From positions 31,305 through 95,304 of the forward strand of contig JARIAN010000062.1 in NCBI GenBank assembly GCA_029257865.1: a DNA stretch of 64,000 nt, given 5' to 3'. Shown here one piece after another: positions 17,209-25,535 of this stretch; position 1 is the stretch's first letter, and every line of letters starts with the position of its first letter. The position numbers and the translations under genes are program-made. This DNA is from Phocaeicola sp. (GTDB lineage Bacteria; Bacteroidota; Bacteroidia; Bacteroidales; Bacteroidaceae). The notes under the pieces were generated by a model that saw only the letters and a list, made by a program, of their open reading frames with translations, was not told the DNA's origin and ran no database searches.

Positions 17209-18594
17209 ATGGAACAAGTATTTAGTTATATCATAGGCCTTGGTGCTGCGGTAATGATGCCTATCCTGTTTACGATTCTAGGGGTATGTATCGGTATCAA
17301 GTTTGGCAAGGCTCTTAAAAGCGGGCTTCTGGTAGGTGTCGGTTTTGTCGGCTTGTCTGTGATTACAGCGCTGCTTACTAGCAGTTTAGGTGAACCTTTG
17401 AAGAAGGTTACTGAAATTTACGGCTTGAGTTTGGGGATTTTTGATATGGGATGGCCGGCGGCAGCTTCGGTTGCTTATAACACTTCGGTGGGGGCTTTTA
17501 TTATCCCGGTATGTTTGGCGGTAAATATTGTAATGCTTCTTACTAAGACAACTAAGACAGTCAACATCGACCTGTGGAACTATTGGCATTTTGCCTTTAT
17601 CGGTGCTGTGGTTTATTTTGCAACCGAAAATATTTGGTGGGGATTCTTTGCTGCTATAATCTGTTACATCATCACTTTGGTAATGGCTGACCTTACCTGC
17701 AAGCAATTTCAGAGTTATTATGAAAAAATGGATGGTATTTCTATCCCTCAGCCATTCTGTCAGGGATTTGTACCATTTGCCTTGGTTGTCAACAAGGCAC
17801 TTGACTTGATTCCCGGATTTGACAAGTTGAACATTGACGCCGATGGTATGAAAAAGAAATTCGGCATTATGGGTGAGCCCCTTTTCTTGGGTATCGTAGT
17901 AGGATGCGGCATCGGAGTCTTGGCTTGCAAGGACACTGATGAAATGGTAAATGGAATTCCGGCAATTCTTGGATTGGGTATTAAGATGGGAGCGGTGATG
18001 GAGTTGATTCCACGTGTCACTTCACTCTTTATCGAAGGTCTCCGTCCTATTTCAGATGCTACTAGAGAATTGATTGGAAAGAAGTTTAAGAATGCTTCAG
18101 GATTGAATATCGGTATGAGTCCTGCTTTGGTGATTGGTCACCCTACCACATTGGTTGTGTCTTTGCTGCTGATTCCGGTTACTCTGTTCTTGTCGGTGGT
18201 ATTGCCCGGCAATCAGTTCCTTCCTTTGGCCTCTTTGGCTGGTATGTTCTATCTTTTCCCTGCTGTATTGCCTATTACAAGGGGTAATGTGTTGAAGACA
18301 TTCATTGTGGGGCTGGTAGCTTTGATTGTGGGTCTGTATTTTGTGACCGACCTTGCTCCATTCTTTACTCAGGCAGCACACGATGTGTTTGTTAGAACAG
18401 GAGATGCTGCCGTGAAGATTCCGGAAGGCTTCCAAGGTGGTGCGCTTGACTTTGCTTCAAGTATTTTCTCTTGGTGCATTTTCCACTGCGTATATAATAT
18501 GAAGATGGTGGGTGCAGGTATCTTGGTGCTTGTGGCTTTGGGGATGGCTATTTATAATCGCAGCCGTATCATCAAAGAAGGTAAGCAGAATTAA
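17209..18594 (+). CDS. PTS galactitol-type EIIC permease without EIIA/EIIB
   Basis: Polytopic membrane protein of 461 residues, about the size of GatC, with roughly eleven hydrophobic segments. Recognisable elements are FDMGWPAAASVAYNTSVGAF, FGIMGEPLFLGIVVG and the paired GMSPALVIGHPT. EIIC domains bind and translocate the sugar; in a true PTS the EIIB domain then phosphorylates it. No EIIA, EIIB, HPr or EI is encoded in this window, and the protein has no fused domain. Between a DUF4861 lipoprotein and kduI, it is best read as a uronate permease working without phosphorylation. The substrate is inferred from neighbours. Confidence 0.88.
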   Translation: MEQVFSYIIGLGAAVMMPILFTILGVCIGIKFGKALKSGLLVGVGFVGLSVITALLTSSLGEPLKKVTEIYGLSLGIFDMGWPAAASVAYNTSVGAFIIPVCLAVNIVMLLTKTTKTVNIDLWNYWHFAFIGAVVYFATENIWWGFFAAIICYIITLVMADLTCKQFQSYYEKMDGISIPQPFCQGFVPFALVVNKALDLIPGFDKLNIDADGMKKKFGIMGEPLFLGIVVGCGIGVLACKDTDEMVNGIPAILGLGIKMGAVMELIPRVTSLFIEGLRPISDATRELIGKKFKNASGLNIGMSPALVIGHPTTLVVSLLLIPVTLFLSVVLPGNQFLPLASLAGMFYLFPAVLPITRGNVLKTFIVGLVALIVGLYFVTDLAPFFTQAAHDVFVRTGDAAVKIPEGFQGGALDFASSIFSWCIFHCVYNMKMVGAGILVLVALGMAIYNRSRIIKEGKQN

Positions 18595-18642
18595 ATATTA
18601 CATTAAGAAATATCAATTAATCATTAAATAATTTTGAAGAGT

Positions 18643-19566
18643 ATGAAAAAATTAGCAATTGCAATGATGATGGGTATGGCTGCTTTTTCAGCAAATGCTC
18701 AGATCGCCAGTGTACAGGAGCAGACTGCTTGTCACCCACAAGATGTGAAAACTTATGATACTCAGAGATTGCGCAGCAGTTTCGTAATGGAAAAAGTATT
18801 TTCTACCGATGAAATCAATCTGACTTATTCTATGTATGACCGTTTCATCTTTGGTGGTGCAATGCCTGTGAATAAAGAATTGACTCTGGAAACTATTGAC
18901 CAGTTGAAAGCTCCTTACTTCTTGTTTAACCGTGAGTTGGGTGTTATCAACATTGGTGGTGACGGTATTGTGGTAGTTGACGGTAAGGAATATGCATTGA
19001 ATTTTAAGGAAGCATTGTATATCGGTCGTGGCAACCAGAAGGTCTCTTTCAAGAGTAAAGACGCTTCAAAACCTGCCAAGTTCTATTTGAACTCGGCTTT
19101 GGCTCATAAAGAATACAAGACTCAGTGGATTACAATGGACGGAAGAAAGGGCTCTTTGAAGGCTAATTCGTTTGCTGCCGGCAAGATGGAAGATAGCAAC
19201 GACCGTGTAATCAATCAGCTTATTGTAAAGAATGTGTTGAAAGAAGGACCTTGTCAGTTGCAGATGGGGCTTACTGAATTGAAGCCAGGAAGTGTATGGA
19301 ACACAATGCCTGCGCATACTCATGCTCGTCGCGTTGAAGCATACTTCTACTTTAACCTGACTCCGGGCAACATGATTTGCCACATTATGGGAGAGCCTCA
19401 GGAAGAACGTTTGCTTTGGTTGGCTAATGAACAGGCTGTAATGTCTCCAGAATGGTCTATCCATGCTGCTGCCGGAACAAGCAATTATATGTTTATCTGG
19501 GGTATGGCTGGTGAAAACCTTGATTATACAGATATGGATAAGATTTCTTATACTGAAATGAGATAA
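18643..19566 (+). CDS. kduI: 5-keto-4-deoxyuronate isomerase KduI with signal peptide
   Basis: Cupin-fold isomerase converting 5-keto-4-deoxyuronate to 3-deoxy-D-glycero-2,5-hexodiulosonate. 307 residues from ATG 18643; the TTG at 18634 adds three residues. The N-terminus [20 protein letters not shown] is a clear Sec signal peptide with an ANA-Q cleavage site, so the enzyme should be periplasmic, unlike the cytosolic E. coli protein. Metal ligands are intact: His225, His227 and Glu232 in [15 protein letters not shown], and His274 in WSIHAAAG. They are offset by 29 from the E. coli positions I recall (196, 198, 203, 245), matching the length of the N-terminal extension. Last gene of the operon, followed by a terminator. 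Confidence 0.93.
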   Translation: MKKLAIAMMMGMAAFSANAQIASVQEQTACHPQDVKTYDTQRLRSSFVMEKVFSTDEINLTYSMYDRFIFGGAMPVNKELTLETIDQLKAPYFLFNRELGVINIGGDGIVVVDGKEYALNFKEALYIGRGNQKVSFKSKDASKPAKFYLNSALAHKEYKTQWITMDGRKGSLKANSFAAGKMEDSNDRVINQLIVKNVLKEGPCQLQMGLTELKPGSVWNTMPAHTHARRVEAYFYFNLTPGNMICHIMGEPQEERLLWLANEQAVMSPEWSIHAAAGTSNYMFIWGMAGENLDYTDMDKISYTEMR

Positions 19567-19592
19567 GTTATTGTCTTAAAACATAACTGACT

Positions 19593-19635
19593 GCTCTGTA
19601 GCGCGGCGCTTATGCCGTGTTGCAGAGCTTTTTTT
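19593..19635 (+). terminator. Terminator of the uronate operon
   Basis: Long stem GCTCTG(T)AGCGCGGC with GCCGTGTTGCAGAGC, including wobbles, followed by a T-run. Confidence 0.88.
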
Positions 19636-19684
19636 ATTGTGCGAACTAAGACTAGTAGAATTATACTGACGTTTTTATGGAAAC

Positions 19685-19766
19685 GTACCGGCATTTCTTC
19701 TGAAATATGCCGACATTTTCAGCAAAATATATAGTCGTTTTGAGAAAAATATGCCGTTGTTTTGAA
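19685..19766. repeat. 22-bp tandem repeat array 2
   Basis: Three direct units start at 19707, 19729 and 19751, exactly 22 bp apart: ATGCCGAC, the degenerate ATATAGTC, and ATGCCGTT. A possible inverted half-unit (GTACCGGCATTTC) precedes them at 19685. The segment TTTTGAGAAAAATATGCCGT is identical to part of array 1. As there, the array begins about 50 bp after a plus-strand terminator. Confidence 0.82.
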
Positions 19767-19805
19767 CCTGTCTTGCAAATTCATGAAAAAGAGTAGTAGG
19801 ATAGA

Positions 19806-19832
19806 TAAAAAAAAGAGAGCTGAAAAGCTCTC
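19806..19832 (-). terminator. Terminator of the tRNA-Gln pair
   Basis: On the minus strand, GAGAGC-TTTTCA-GCTCTC followed by a T-run, 7 bp after the second tRNA. Confidence 0.88.
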
Positions 19833-19838
19833 TTTCTG

Positions 19839-19909
19839 TTGGGCTACCTGGATTCGAACCAAGAAAAACAGGACCAGAATCTGTTGTGTTACCATTACAC
19901 CATAGCCCA
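19839..19909 (-). tRNA. tRNA-Gln (CTG), promoter-distal copy
   Basis: Cloverleaf on the minus strand with acceptor TGGGCTA/TAGCCCA, discriminator A, and anticodon loop TTCTGGT giving CTG. The T-loop GGTTCGAATCC is normal. CCA is not encoded. The last anticodon-stem pair is an A-C mismatch. Identical in sequence to the copy 17 bp upstream. Confidence 0.93.
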
Positions 19910-19926
19910 ATAAATCAAATATTCTG

Positions 19927-19997
19927 TTGGGCTACCTGGATTCGAACCAAGAAAAACAGGACCAGAATCTGTTGTGTTACCATTACACCATAGCCCA
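19927..19997 (-). tRNA. tRNA-Gln (CTG), promoter-proximal copy
   Basis: Same sequence as the neighbouring tRNA-Gln, with anticodon CTG, discriminator A and no encoded CCA. It is the first gene behind the promoter at 20035-20066. Confidence 0.93.
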
Positions 19998-20034
19998 AAA
20001 TATCTGTCTTATGAGGTGCTCTCATATTGACGGT

Positions 20035-20066
20035 GCAAAGGTATGGCTTTTTTTATTAACTGCAAA
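20035..20066 (-). promoter_or_regulatory. Promoter of the tRNA-Gln pair
   Basis: On the minus strand, -33 TTTG (complement of 20063-20066), a 19-bp spacer, then -7 TACCTTTGC (complement of 20035-20043). Confidence 0.8.
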
Positions 20067-20126
20067 CTTTTTATTGTATTTTTTTCAAAAAAAACAATTA
20101 GAATAGATAATTCTATCAGGTTTATT

Positions 20127-20157
20127 TTTGTGATATATAGAAAAGCAATATATTTGC
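20127..20157 (+). promoter_or_regulatory. Promoter ahead of the rsfS-ftsH operon
   Basis: TTTG at 20127-20130, an 18-bp spacer, and TATATTTGC at 20149-20157. The inferred start near 20164 gives a leader of almost 400 nt. Confidence 0.55.
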
Positions 20158-20163
20158 GTATAT

Positions 20164-20557
20164 AATGTAAACCGGAAGATTACTCTTTGGTTCAACATTA
20201 AAGCCAGCATAGGTCGGTAAATAAGAGCTTGTTTCTCAAAAAAAACACATAACCTTTTTAGAGGGAATTCAGGTTTCTTAGGCTCTTTGAATTTATGTTT
20301 TCATCCAGTCGGTTTATAGAGAGTCAGAAGGTTAGTATGTCAGTCAGGCATTTCTTTTATAGAGATTCTTTTCCCTTCTGGGTGGGCAGCCAAGATTTTT
20401 CCTTTGCTTTTTTGAATGTGTTGCTGTATGGTGGCTGGATTCAGGCTAAGTTGCTTTGGGGGAGATCTGCAGATTAAAAAGAAGAGAGGAGCAGGGTTGT
20501 TGGCCGGTGCTTTTAGACAATAAATTTAATGATTAAAACATATAAAATCAGACATAA
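20164..20557 (+). other. Long untranslated leader or unannotated RNA upstream of rsfS
   Basis: About 390 bp without a convincing gene; the 60-codon frame at 20295-20477 has no coding support. Some self-complementarity is visible, for example CAGAAGG near 20325 with CCTTCTG near 20375. None of the conserved signatures of RNase P RNA, tmRNA or SRP RNA were seen. The stretch from 19998 to about 20120 is AT-rich and holds only the tRNA-Gln promoter. Confidence 0.4.
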
Positions 20558-20920
20558 ATGAATAACAAAACGCCATTATTGGTACAAAAAATCACTGAAG
20601 CTATTCAGGAAAAGAAAGGAAAGAAGATAGTAATTGTTGACTTACAAGATATAAAAGAAACTATATGCAAATATTTTGTGGTGTGTGAAGGTAATTCACC
20701 AAGCCAGATTGCAGCTATTGTAGATTCTATAAAAGAATATGTGCGTGAAGAAACTGGGGAAAAAGTGTTGAGCGTAGACGGATTGCGCAATGCACAATGG
20801 GTGGTGATGGACTATGCTGATGTGCTGGTTCATATCTTCCTGCCAGATTTAAGAGATTTCTACCAGTTGGAGCATCTTTGGGCTGATGCCAAGTTGACCG
20901 AACTTCCTGACCTTGATTAA
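20558..20920 (+). CDS. rsfS: Ribosome silencing factor RsfS
   Basis: 120-residue RsfS/Iojap-family protein that binds ribosomal protein L14 and blocks subunit joining when nutrients fall. Family features are VVCEGNSPSQIAAIVDSI, LSVDGLRNAQWVVMDYADV and VHIFLPDLRDFYQLEHLW with ADAK close behind. It is cytosolic. It starts an operon with ftsH 36 bp downstream and cdsA behind that, as in many Bacteroidales. Confidence 0.96.
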   Translation: MNNKTPLLVQKITEAIQEKKGKKIVIVDLQDIKETICKYFVVCEGNSPSQIAAIVDSIKEYVREETGEKVLSVDGLRNAQWVVMDYADVLVHIFLPDLRDFYQLEHLWADAKLTELPDLD

Positions 20921-20956
20921 TTGATATCATGAAATAATAATAAACAAGTAATAATA

Positions 20957-23002
20957 ATGAGTAATAATTCGAGCGACAATAAACCTAAGATAAATGTTCC
21001 TCGCCCCAGCCTTAGTTGGTTATATATCGCCATTGCGGTGGTAGCTGGATTCCTTTATATATTCAGCGATGAAGGGGGACTTTCTAAACAGGTATCTTAT
21101 ACTGAATTTAAAGAGATAGTGAATCAGGGCTATGCCGACAAGGTAGTGGCTTATGATGACAAGACCGTAGAGGTGTTCATTAAACCCGACAATATTGTAG
21201 ATGTATTCAAGGGGGACGCCAAGAAGATGGGAAAAAGCCCAACTGTCAATGTGCAGGTTGGTTCGATGGAGGCATTGGACAAGTTTTTGGAAACGGCAGA
21301 AAGTGAAGGTCATTTTACCGGTAATGTAAATTATGAGAAGCATTCCGATTTCGGAGCTATATTCTGGAATCTTGCTCCATTCTTGTTCTTTATCTTTATT
21401 ACCATCTATTTTATGCGCCGTATGGGTAGTGGAGGCTCTGGAGGTGGTCCTAATGTGTTTAGTGTAGGACGTAGCAAGGCCCAGTTATTCGACCGTGGCG
21501 CCAACCGCATTACCTTCAAGGATGTAGCCGGACAAGCTGCAGCAAAACAGGAGGTGCAGGAGATTGTGGAATTTTTGAAAGAACCTCAGAAATATACCGA
21601 TTTGGGTGGTAAAATTCCTAAAGGAGCCTTGTTAGTAGGCCCTCCAGGAACTGGTAAGACTTTATTGGCCAAAGCTGTAGCTGGAGAGGCTGACGTGCCT
21701 TTCTTCTCAATTTCTGGTTCAGACTTTGTGGAAATGTTTGTAGGAGTGGGAGCATCACGTGTTCGTGACCTTTTCCGTCAAGCAAAAGAAAAGTCGCCAT
21801 GCATTATCTTTATTGACGAGATTGATGCGGTGGGTCGTGCCAGAGGGAAGAATCCTAGTATGGGAGGTAATGATGAACGTGAAAACACGTTGAACCAGCT
21901 CCTTACTGAAATGGATGGTTTCGGCTCAAATAGTGGAGTGATTATTTTGGCAGCCACTAACCGTGTGGATATTCTAGACAAGGCTCTGTTGAGAGCAGGA
22001 CGTTTCGACCGACAGATTTATGTAGACTTGCCAGACTTGAATGAACGTAAGGAAGTGTTTGGAGTGCATCTTCGTCCATTGAAACTGGATGGTGATGTAG
22101 ATGTGGACCTCTTAGCTCGTCAGACTCCTGGATTTAGTGGTGCAGATATTGCCAATGTATGTAATGAGGCTGCATTGATTGCTGCCAGACATTCAAAACC
22201 TTCGGTAGGAAAACAGGATTTCTTGAGTGCGATAGACCGTATTATAGGAGGACTGGAAAAGAAAACCAAGGTGATGACAGTGGCAGAGAAGAGAGCCATT
22301 GCACTTCATGAAGCTGGTCATGCTACTATATCGTGGTTCCTGGAACATGCCAATCCGTTGATTAAAGTGACTATTGTACCGCGTGGTCGTGCTTTGGGAG
22401 CTGCTTGGTATTTGCCTGAAGAAAGACAGATTACCACTAAGGAGCAGATGTTGGATGAGATGTGTGCTACTTTGGGTGGACGGGCTGCCGAGGAAGTAGT
22501 TTTGGGACATATTTCAACTGGAGCAATGAACGATTTGGAAAAAGTAACCAAGCAGGCTTATGCAATGGTAGCTTATGTAGGAATGAGCGACAAGATGCCT
22601 AATCTTTGCTATTATAATACCAATGAGTATCAGTTCAGCAAGCCATATAGTGAACATACTGCAGAGTTGATAGATAAGGAAGTTCAGAATATGATTGCTG
22701 AGCAGTATGAGCGTGCCAAGAATTTGCTGGTGGAACATCGTGAAGGGCATAATGAACTGGCCCAGTTGTTGATTGACCGTGAAGTAATCTTTGCAGAAGA
22801 TGTGGAGCGTATCTTTGGAAAGCGTCCGTGGACTTCTCGAACAGAAGAAATCTTGAGTCTGGAAAATTCAGAAGCGGAAGAAGAGCAGGCGGGTGCATTG
22901 CCTGTCAAGGAGTCTGAAGAAAACCTGGAAACGGAGGAGGAAGCTACGGAAGTGGCTTCGGATATTGATTCTAACAAAGAAAAAAAGAATACTGAAGTAT
23001 AA
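20957..23002 (+). CDS. ftsH: ATP-dependent zinc metalloprotease FtsH
   Basis: Membrane-anchored AAA protease of 681 residues that degrades misfolded membrane and regulatory proteins. Membrane helices lie near residues 20-38 and 135-153, flanking a periplasmic domain. The AAA module has Walker A GPPGTGKT at 228-235, Walker [12 protein letters not shown], and the second region of homology [20 protein letters not shown]. The zinc site HEAGH is at 451-455. The acidic Glu-rich tail after about residue 630 is typical of Bacteroidales versions. Co-transcribed with rsfS and probably cdsA. Confidence 0.97.
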   Translation: MSNNSSDNKPKINVPRPSLSWLYIAIAVVAGFLYIFSDEGGLSKQVSYTEFKEIVNQGYADKVVAYDDKTVEVFIKPDNIVDVFKGDAKKMGKSPTVNVQVGSMEALDKFLETAESEGHFTGNVNYEKHSDFGAIFWNLAPFLFFIFITIYFMRRMGSGGSGGGPNVFSVGRSKAQLFDRGANRITFKDVAGQAAAKQEVQEIVEFLKEPQKYTDLGGKIPKGALLVGPPGTGKTLLAKAVAGEADVPFFSISGSDFVEMFVGVGASRVRDLFRQAKEKSPCIIFIDEIDAVGRARGKNPSMGGNDERENTLNQLLTEMDGFGSNSGVIILAATNRVDILDKALLRAGRFDRQIYVDLPDLNERKEVFGVHLRPLKLDGDVDVDLLARQTPGFSGADIANVCNEAALIAARHSKPSVGKQDFLSAIDRIIGGLEKKTKVMTVAEKRAIALHEAGHATISWFLEHANPLIKVTIVPRGRALGAAWYLPEERQITTKEQMLDEMCATLGGRAAEEVVLGHISTGAMNDLEKVTKQAYAMVAYVGMSDKMPNLCYYNTNEYQFSKPYSEHTAELIDKEVQNMIAEQYERAKNLLVEHREGHNELAQLLIDREVIFAEDVERIFGKRPWTSRTEEILSLENSEAEEEQAGALPVKESEENLETEEEATEVASDIDSNKEKKNTEV

Positions 23003-23090
23003 ACTGATAAACACAGATTGCAGCAGCCTTAATGATTGATTATGACAAAGGGGTTTGATGCATTCTGTGTTTTTTTATTCCATGAAAGAC

Positions 23091-23936
23091 ATGAAGAAAA
23101 ATTTTATTCAAAGAGCGGTGACCGGAATCATTTTTGTTTCCGTATTAGTGGGAGCTATTCTTGGCGGACCAATTTCATTTACCATTTTGTTTTCTTTGAT
23201 TACAGCCCTGACTATTTATGAATTTGGAAGTATCGTCAATCAGCATGTAGAGGGAGTGAAAATCAATACACTGATAAATGTGTTGGCTGGAGTGTTTCTG
23301 TTTTTGTGCTTCGGATTGGTGGGTGTTCAACCCGGACAGTATGGGGCGTTTATCCCTTATCTTTTCCTGATGATATATCTGCTGGTCAGCGAACTTTATA
23401 GAAAACAGGCTAACCCGATTCATAACTGGGCTTATAGTATGATGAGTCAGATGTATATTGCTCTCTCTTTCTCTATGTTGAATGTATTGGCATATCAGAC
23501 TTCTCCCGAAACTTCTTCTTCTGTATATACTCCGGTATTGCCGTTGTCTATTTTTATTTTTAATTGGGTAAATGACTCGGGGGCTTATTGTGTAGGAGTC
23601 TTGTTCGGCAAGCATCGTCTGTTTGAACGTATCTCTCCCAAGAAGTCGTGGGAAGGTTCTATCGGTGGTGCAGTGTTCAGTATCATTGCTGCAATGGTGA
23701 TGTCTTACTATTTCCCTATCTTCTCAATGCCGGTATGGATTGGATTGGCGTTGGTGGTAGTGGTGTTTGGCACATTCGGTGATTTGACTGAGTCGCTCTT
23801 GAAGCGCACTATACAAATCAAGGATTCAGGAAATATTCTTCCTGGTCACGGAGGTATGCTTGATCGTTTTGATAGTACTATTATGGCAGTTCCGGCAGCG
23901 GTGGTTTATTTGTATTTTGTGATGTCTGCATTATAA
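23091..23936 (+). CDS. cdsA: Phosphatidate cytidylyltransferase
   Basis: Integral membrane enzyme making CDP-diacylglycerol from CTP and phosphatidate, the branch point for phospholipids. 281 residues from ATG 23091 (MKKNFIQRAVTG); ATG 23082 adds three residues and the TTG at 23055 is unlikely. About seven hydrophobic helices. The signature near the C-terminus reads RISPKKSWEGSIGG followed by FGDLTESLLKRTIQIKDSG and LPGHGGMLDRFDS. It lies between ftsH and the RavA-like gene with a 6-bp gap to the latter. Confidence 0.95.
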   Translation: MKKNFIQRAVTGIIFVSVLVGAILGGPISFTILFSLITALTIYEFGSIVNQHVEGVKINTLINVLAGVFLFLCFGLVGVQPGQYGAFIPYLFLMIYLLVSELYRKQANPIHNWAYSMMSQMYIALSFSMLNVLAYQTSPETSSSVYTPVLPLSIFIFNWVNDSGAYCVGVLFGKHRLFERISPKKSWEGSIGGAVFSIIAAMVMSYYFPIFSMPVWIGLALVVVVFGTFGDLTESLLKRTIQIKDSGNILPGHGGMLDRFDSTIMAVPAAVVYLYFVMSAL

Positions 23937-23942
23937 TAAACA

Positions 23943-25535
23943 ATGAAAGATAGGAAAGACAGGGTATCAGCATTATTGGATGTCCTTAATATAGATTTGT
24001 ATGGAAAGCGTCAGGTTATGGCGCTTTCTTTGCTTTCTGCCTTTGCCGGGGAAAGCATTTTTTTATTGGGCCCTCCGGGAGTGGCTAAGAGTATGATAGC
24101 GCGGAGACTGAAACTGGCTTTTACCGAAGGTGAGTCGTTTGAGTACTTGATGTCGCGTTTTAGTACCCCCGATGAAATATTTGGTCCGGTTTCCATTTCC
24201 CGTTTGAAAGAAGAGGATGCTTATGAACGGCTTACTTGTGGTTATCTGCCGGAAGCGACAGTGGTGTTTCTGGATGAAATATGGAAGGCTGGTCCTGCTA
24301 TTCAAAATGCATTGCTTACGGTGCTGAACGAAAAGATTTTCAGAAATGGAAGTAAGGTCTGTCGTTTGCCGTTGAAGGCTCTAGTATCTGCTTCTAATGA
24401 ATTGCCGATGTCGGGGCAGGGATTGGATGCCCTTTGGGACCGTTTCTTGATACGTATGTTGGTAGGAGGGATAGAAGACCTTTCTGATTTTGACCGGATG
24501 ATTGCATCTGTTGGTGGGGAGGAGCCGGAAATGCCTGCAGGACTTGGTGTAACTAATGAGGAGTATGAACGGTGGCAGCAAGAGATTGCACTGGTGGAGA
24601 TTCCCTATCCTGTGTTTGAAATCATTCATTCCATAAAAGAACAGATAGAAGATTACAACAAGAGTTTGCTGAATGCCGATGTTACAGGAGTTTCTTTGTA
24701 TGTATCCGACCGTAGATGGAAGAAATGGGTGAAGCTGCTTCGTACTTCAGCTTTTTTGAATGGGAGCAATGTCATTCATTTGTCTGATTGTATGTTGCTT
24801 TCTTATGGATTGTGGAATGAAACTGAGCAGATGACTGTGGTGGCAGATATGGTGCGTGAAGCGGTGCGTAGGAGCATAGAGGGGTATGTATTAAATATAC
24901 GTGAAATCAAACAGGAACTGGATGACTTGCGCCATGAGTTTTCAGCCGATGCGACGGTAAGAGAGAATTCAGCCGATGGACTGCAGTTGATAGATTCTTA
25001 TTATTATCAAGTGGAGCGAGTAAGGATGGCTGAAAAGTTATGGATGTTTGCCTCAGACTATCAGCAGTTGGACGATGCCGGCCAGTTGTTTTATCTACAT
25101 AAAGACAAGTACAAATCGCAATGCTATATATTGAAGAAATATAATCCATCGCTTCATGCAAGGGTGCCTAAGAGCAAGGTATATTCCCTTCGGAAAGGAA
25201 GGAGGTCAGTCTTTATCAACAATTATGAATATCCGATGCTTTGTACTCCCGACGCTTTGCCACTTCCGACTATGGAAGTGTCGGGGAAGGCAGATTTGGG
25301 AGCACGTTTTGCTAAGGTGGAGCAGTTGATAGAACGAGTGGAGCATGGGTGCACGGAGTTTCTGTCAGAAGAAATAGATTATTGCACGGCGCATCTGTTT
25401 CTGTCTGACTCTCAAAAGCAGACTCTGCATGGAATGTTGGTCAAACAGCAGACAGATGTTTCCCGTTATCGGAATGAATTAAATGAATTGAAGCATGCCT
25501 ACCATAAAGAGAACCAGGAGTATCCGGCTGGATGA
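23943..25535 (+). CDS. RavA-like MoxR-family AAA ATPase
   Basis: Cytosolic AAA+ ATPase of 530 residues. Walker A GPPGVAKS at 43-50, Walker B VVFLDEIWKA near 105, sensor-type ASNELP, and a long C-terminal helical region. Architecture and partner match the RavA/ViaA system, in which the ATPase works with a von Willebrand A protein as a chaperone-like machine. In E. coli it influences respiratory complexes and aminoglycoside sensitivity. It starts 6 bp after cdsA and overlaps the VWA gene by 41 nt. The C-terminal LARA-type domain could not be confirmed by eye. Confidence 0.85.
   Translation: MKDRKDRVSALLDVLNIDLYGKRQVMALSLLSAFAGESIFLLGPPGVAKSMIARRLKLAFTEGESFEYLMSRFSTPDEIFGPVSISRLKEEDAYERLTCGYLPEATVVFLDEIWKAGPAIQNALLTVLNEKIFRNGSKVCRLPLKALVSASNELPMSGQGLDALWDRFLIRMLVGGIEDLSDFDRMIASVGGEEPEMPAGLGVTNEEYERWQQEIALVEIPYPVFEIIHSIKEQIEDYNKSLLNADVTGVSLYVSDRRWKKWVKLLRTSAFLNGSNVIHLSDCMLLSYGLWNETEQMTVVADMVREAVRRSIEGYVLNIREIKQELDDLRHEFSADATVRENSADGLQLIDSYYYQVERVRMAEKLWMFASDYQQLDDAGQLFYLHKDKYKSQCYILKKYNPSLHARVPKSKVYSLRKGRRSVFINNYEYPMLCTPDALPLPTMEVSGKADLGARFAKVEQLIERVEHGCTEFLSEEIDYCTAHLFLSDSQKQTLHGMLVKQQTDVSRYRNELNELKHAYHKENQEYPAG

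Noticed and set aside
19719-19910. 63-codon minus-strand ORF
   Set aside because: It runs through a tRNA-Gln gene, its terminator and array 2.
20295-20477. 60-codon ORF in the rsfS leader
   Set aside because: No ribosome-site support, no recognisable protein pattern, and aromatic-rich random-looking composition.
20164-20557. RNase P RNA, tmRNA, SRP RNA or 6S RNA
   Set aside because: None of the conserved core motifs of the first three was seen. A 6S-like fold could not be supported by eye, so only an unassigned leader is reported.
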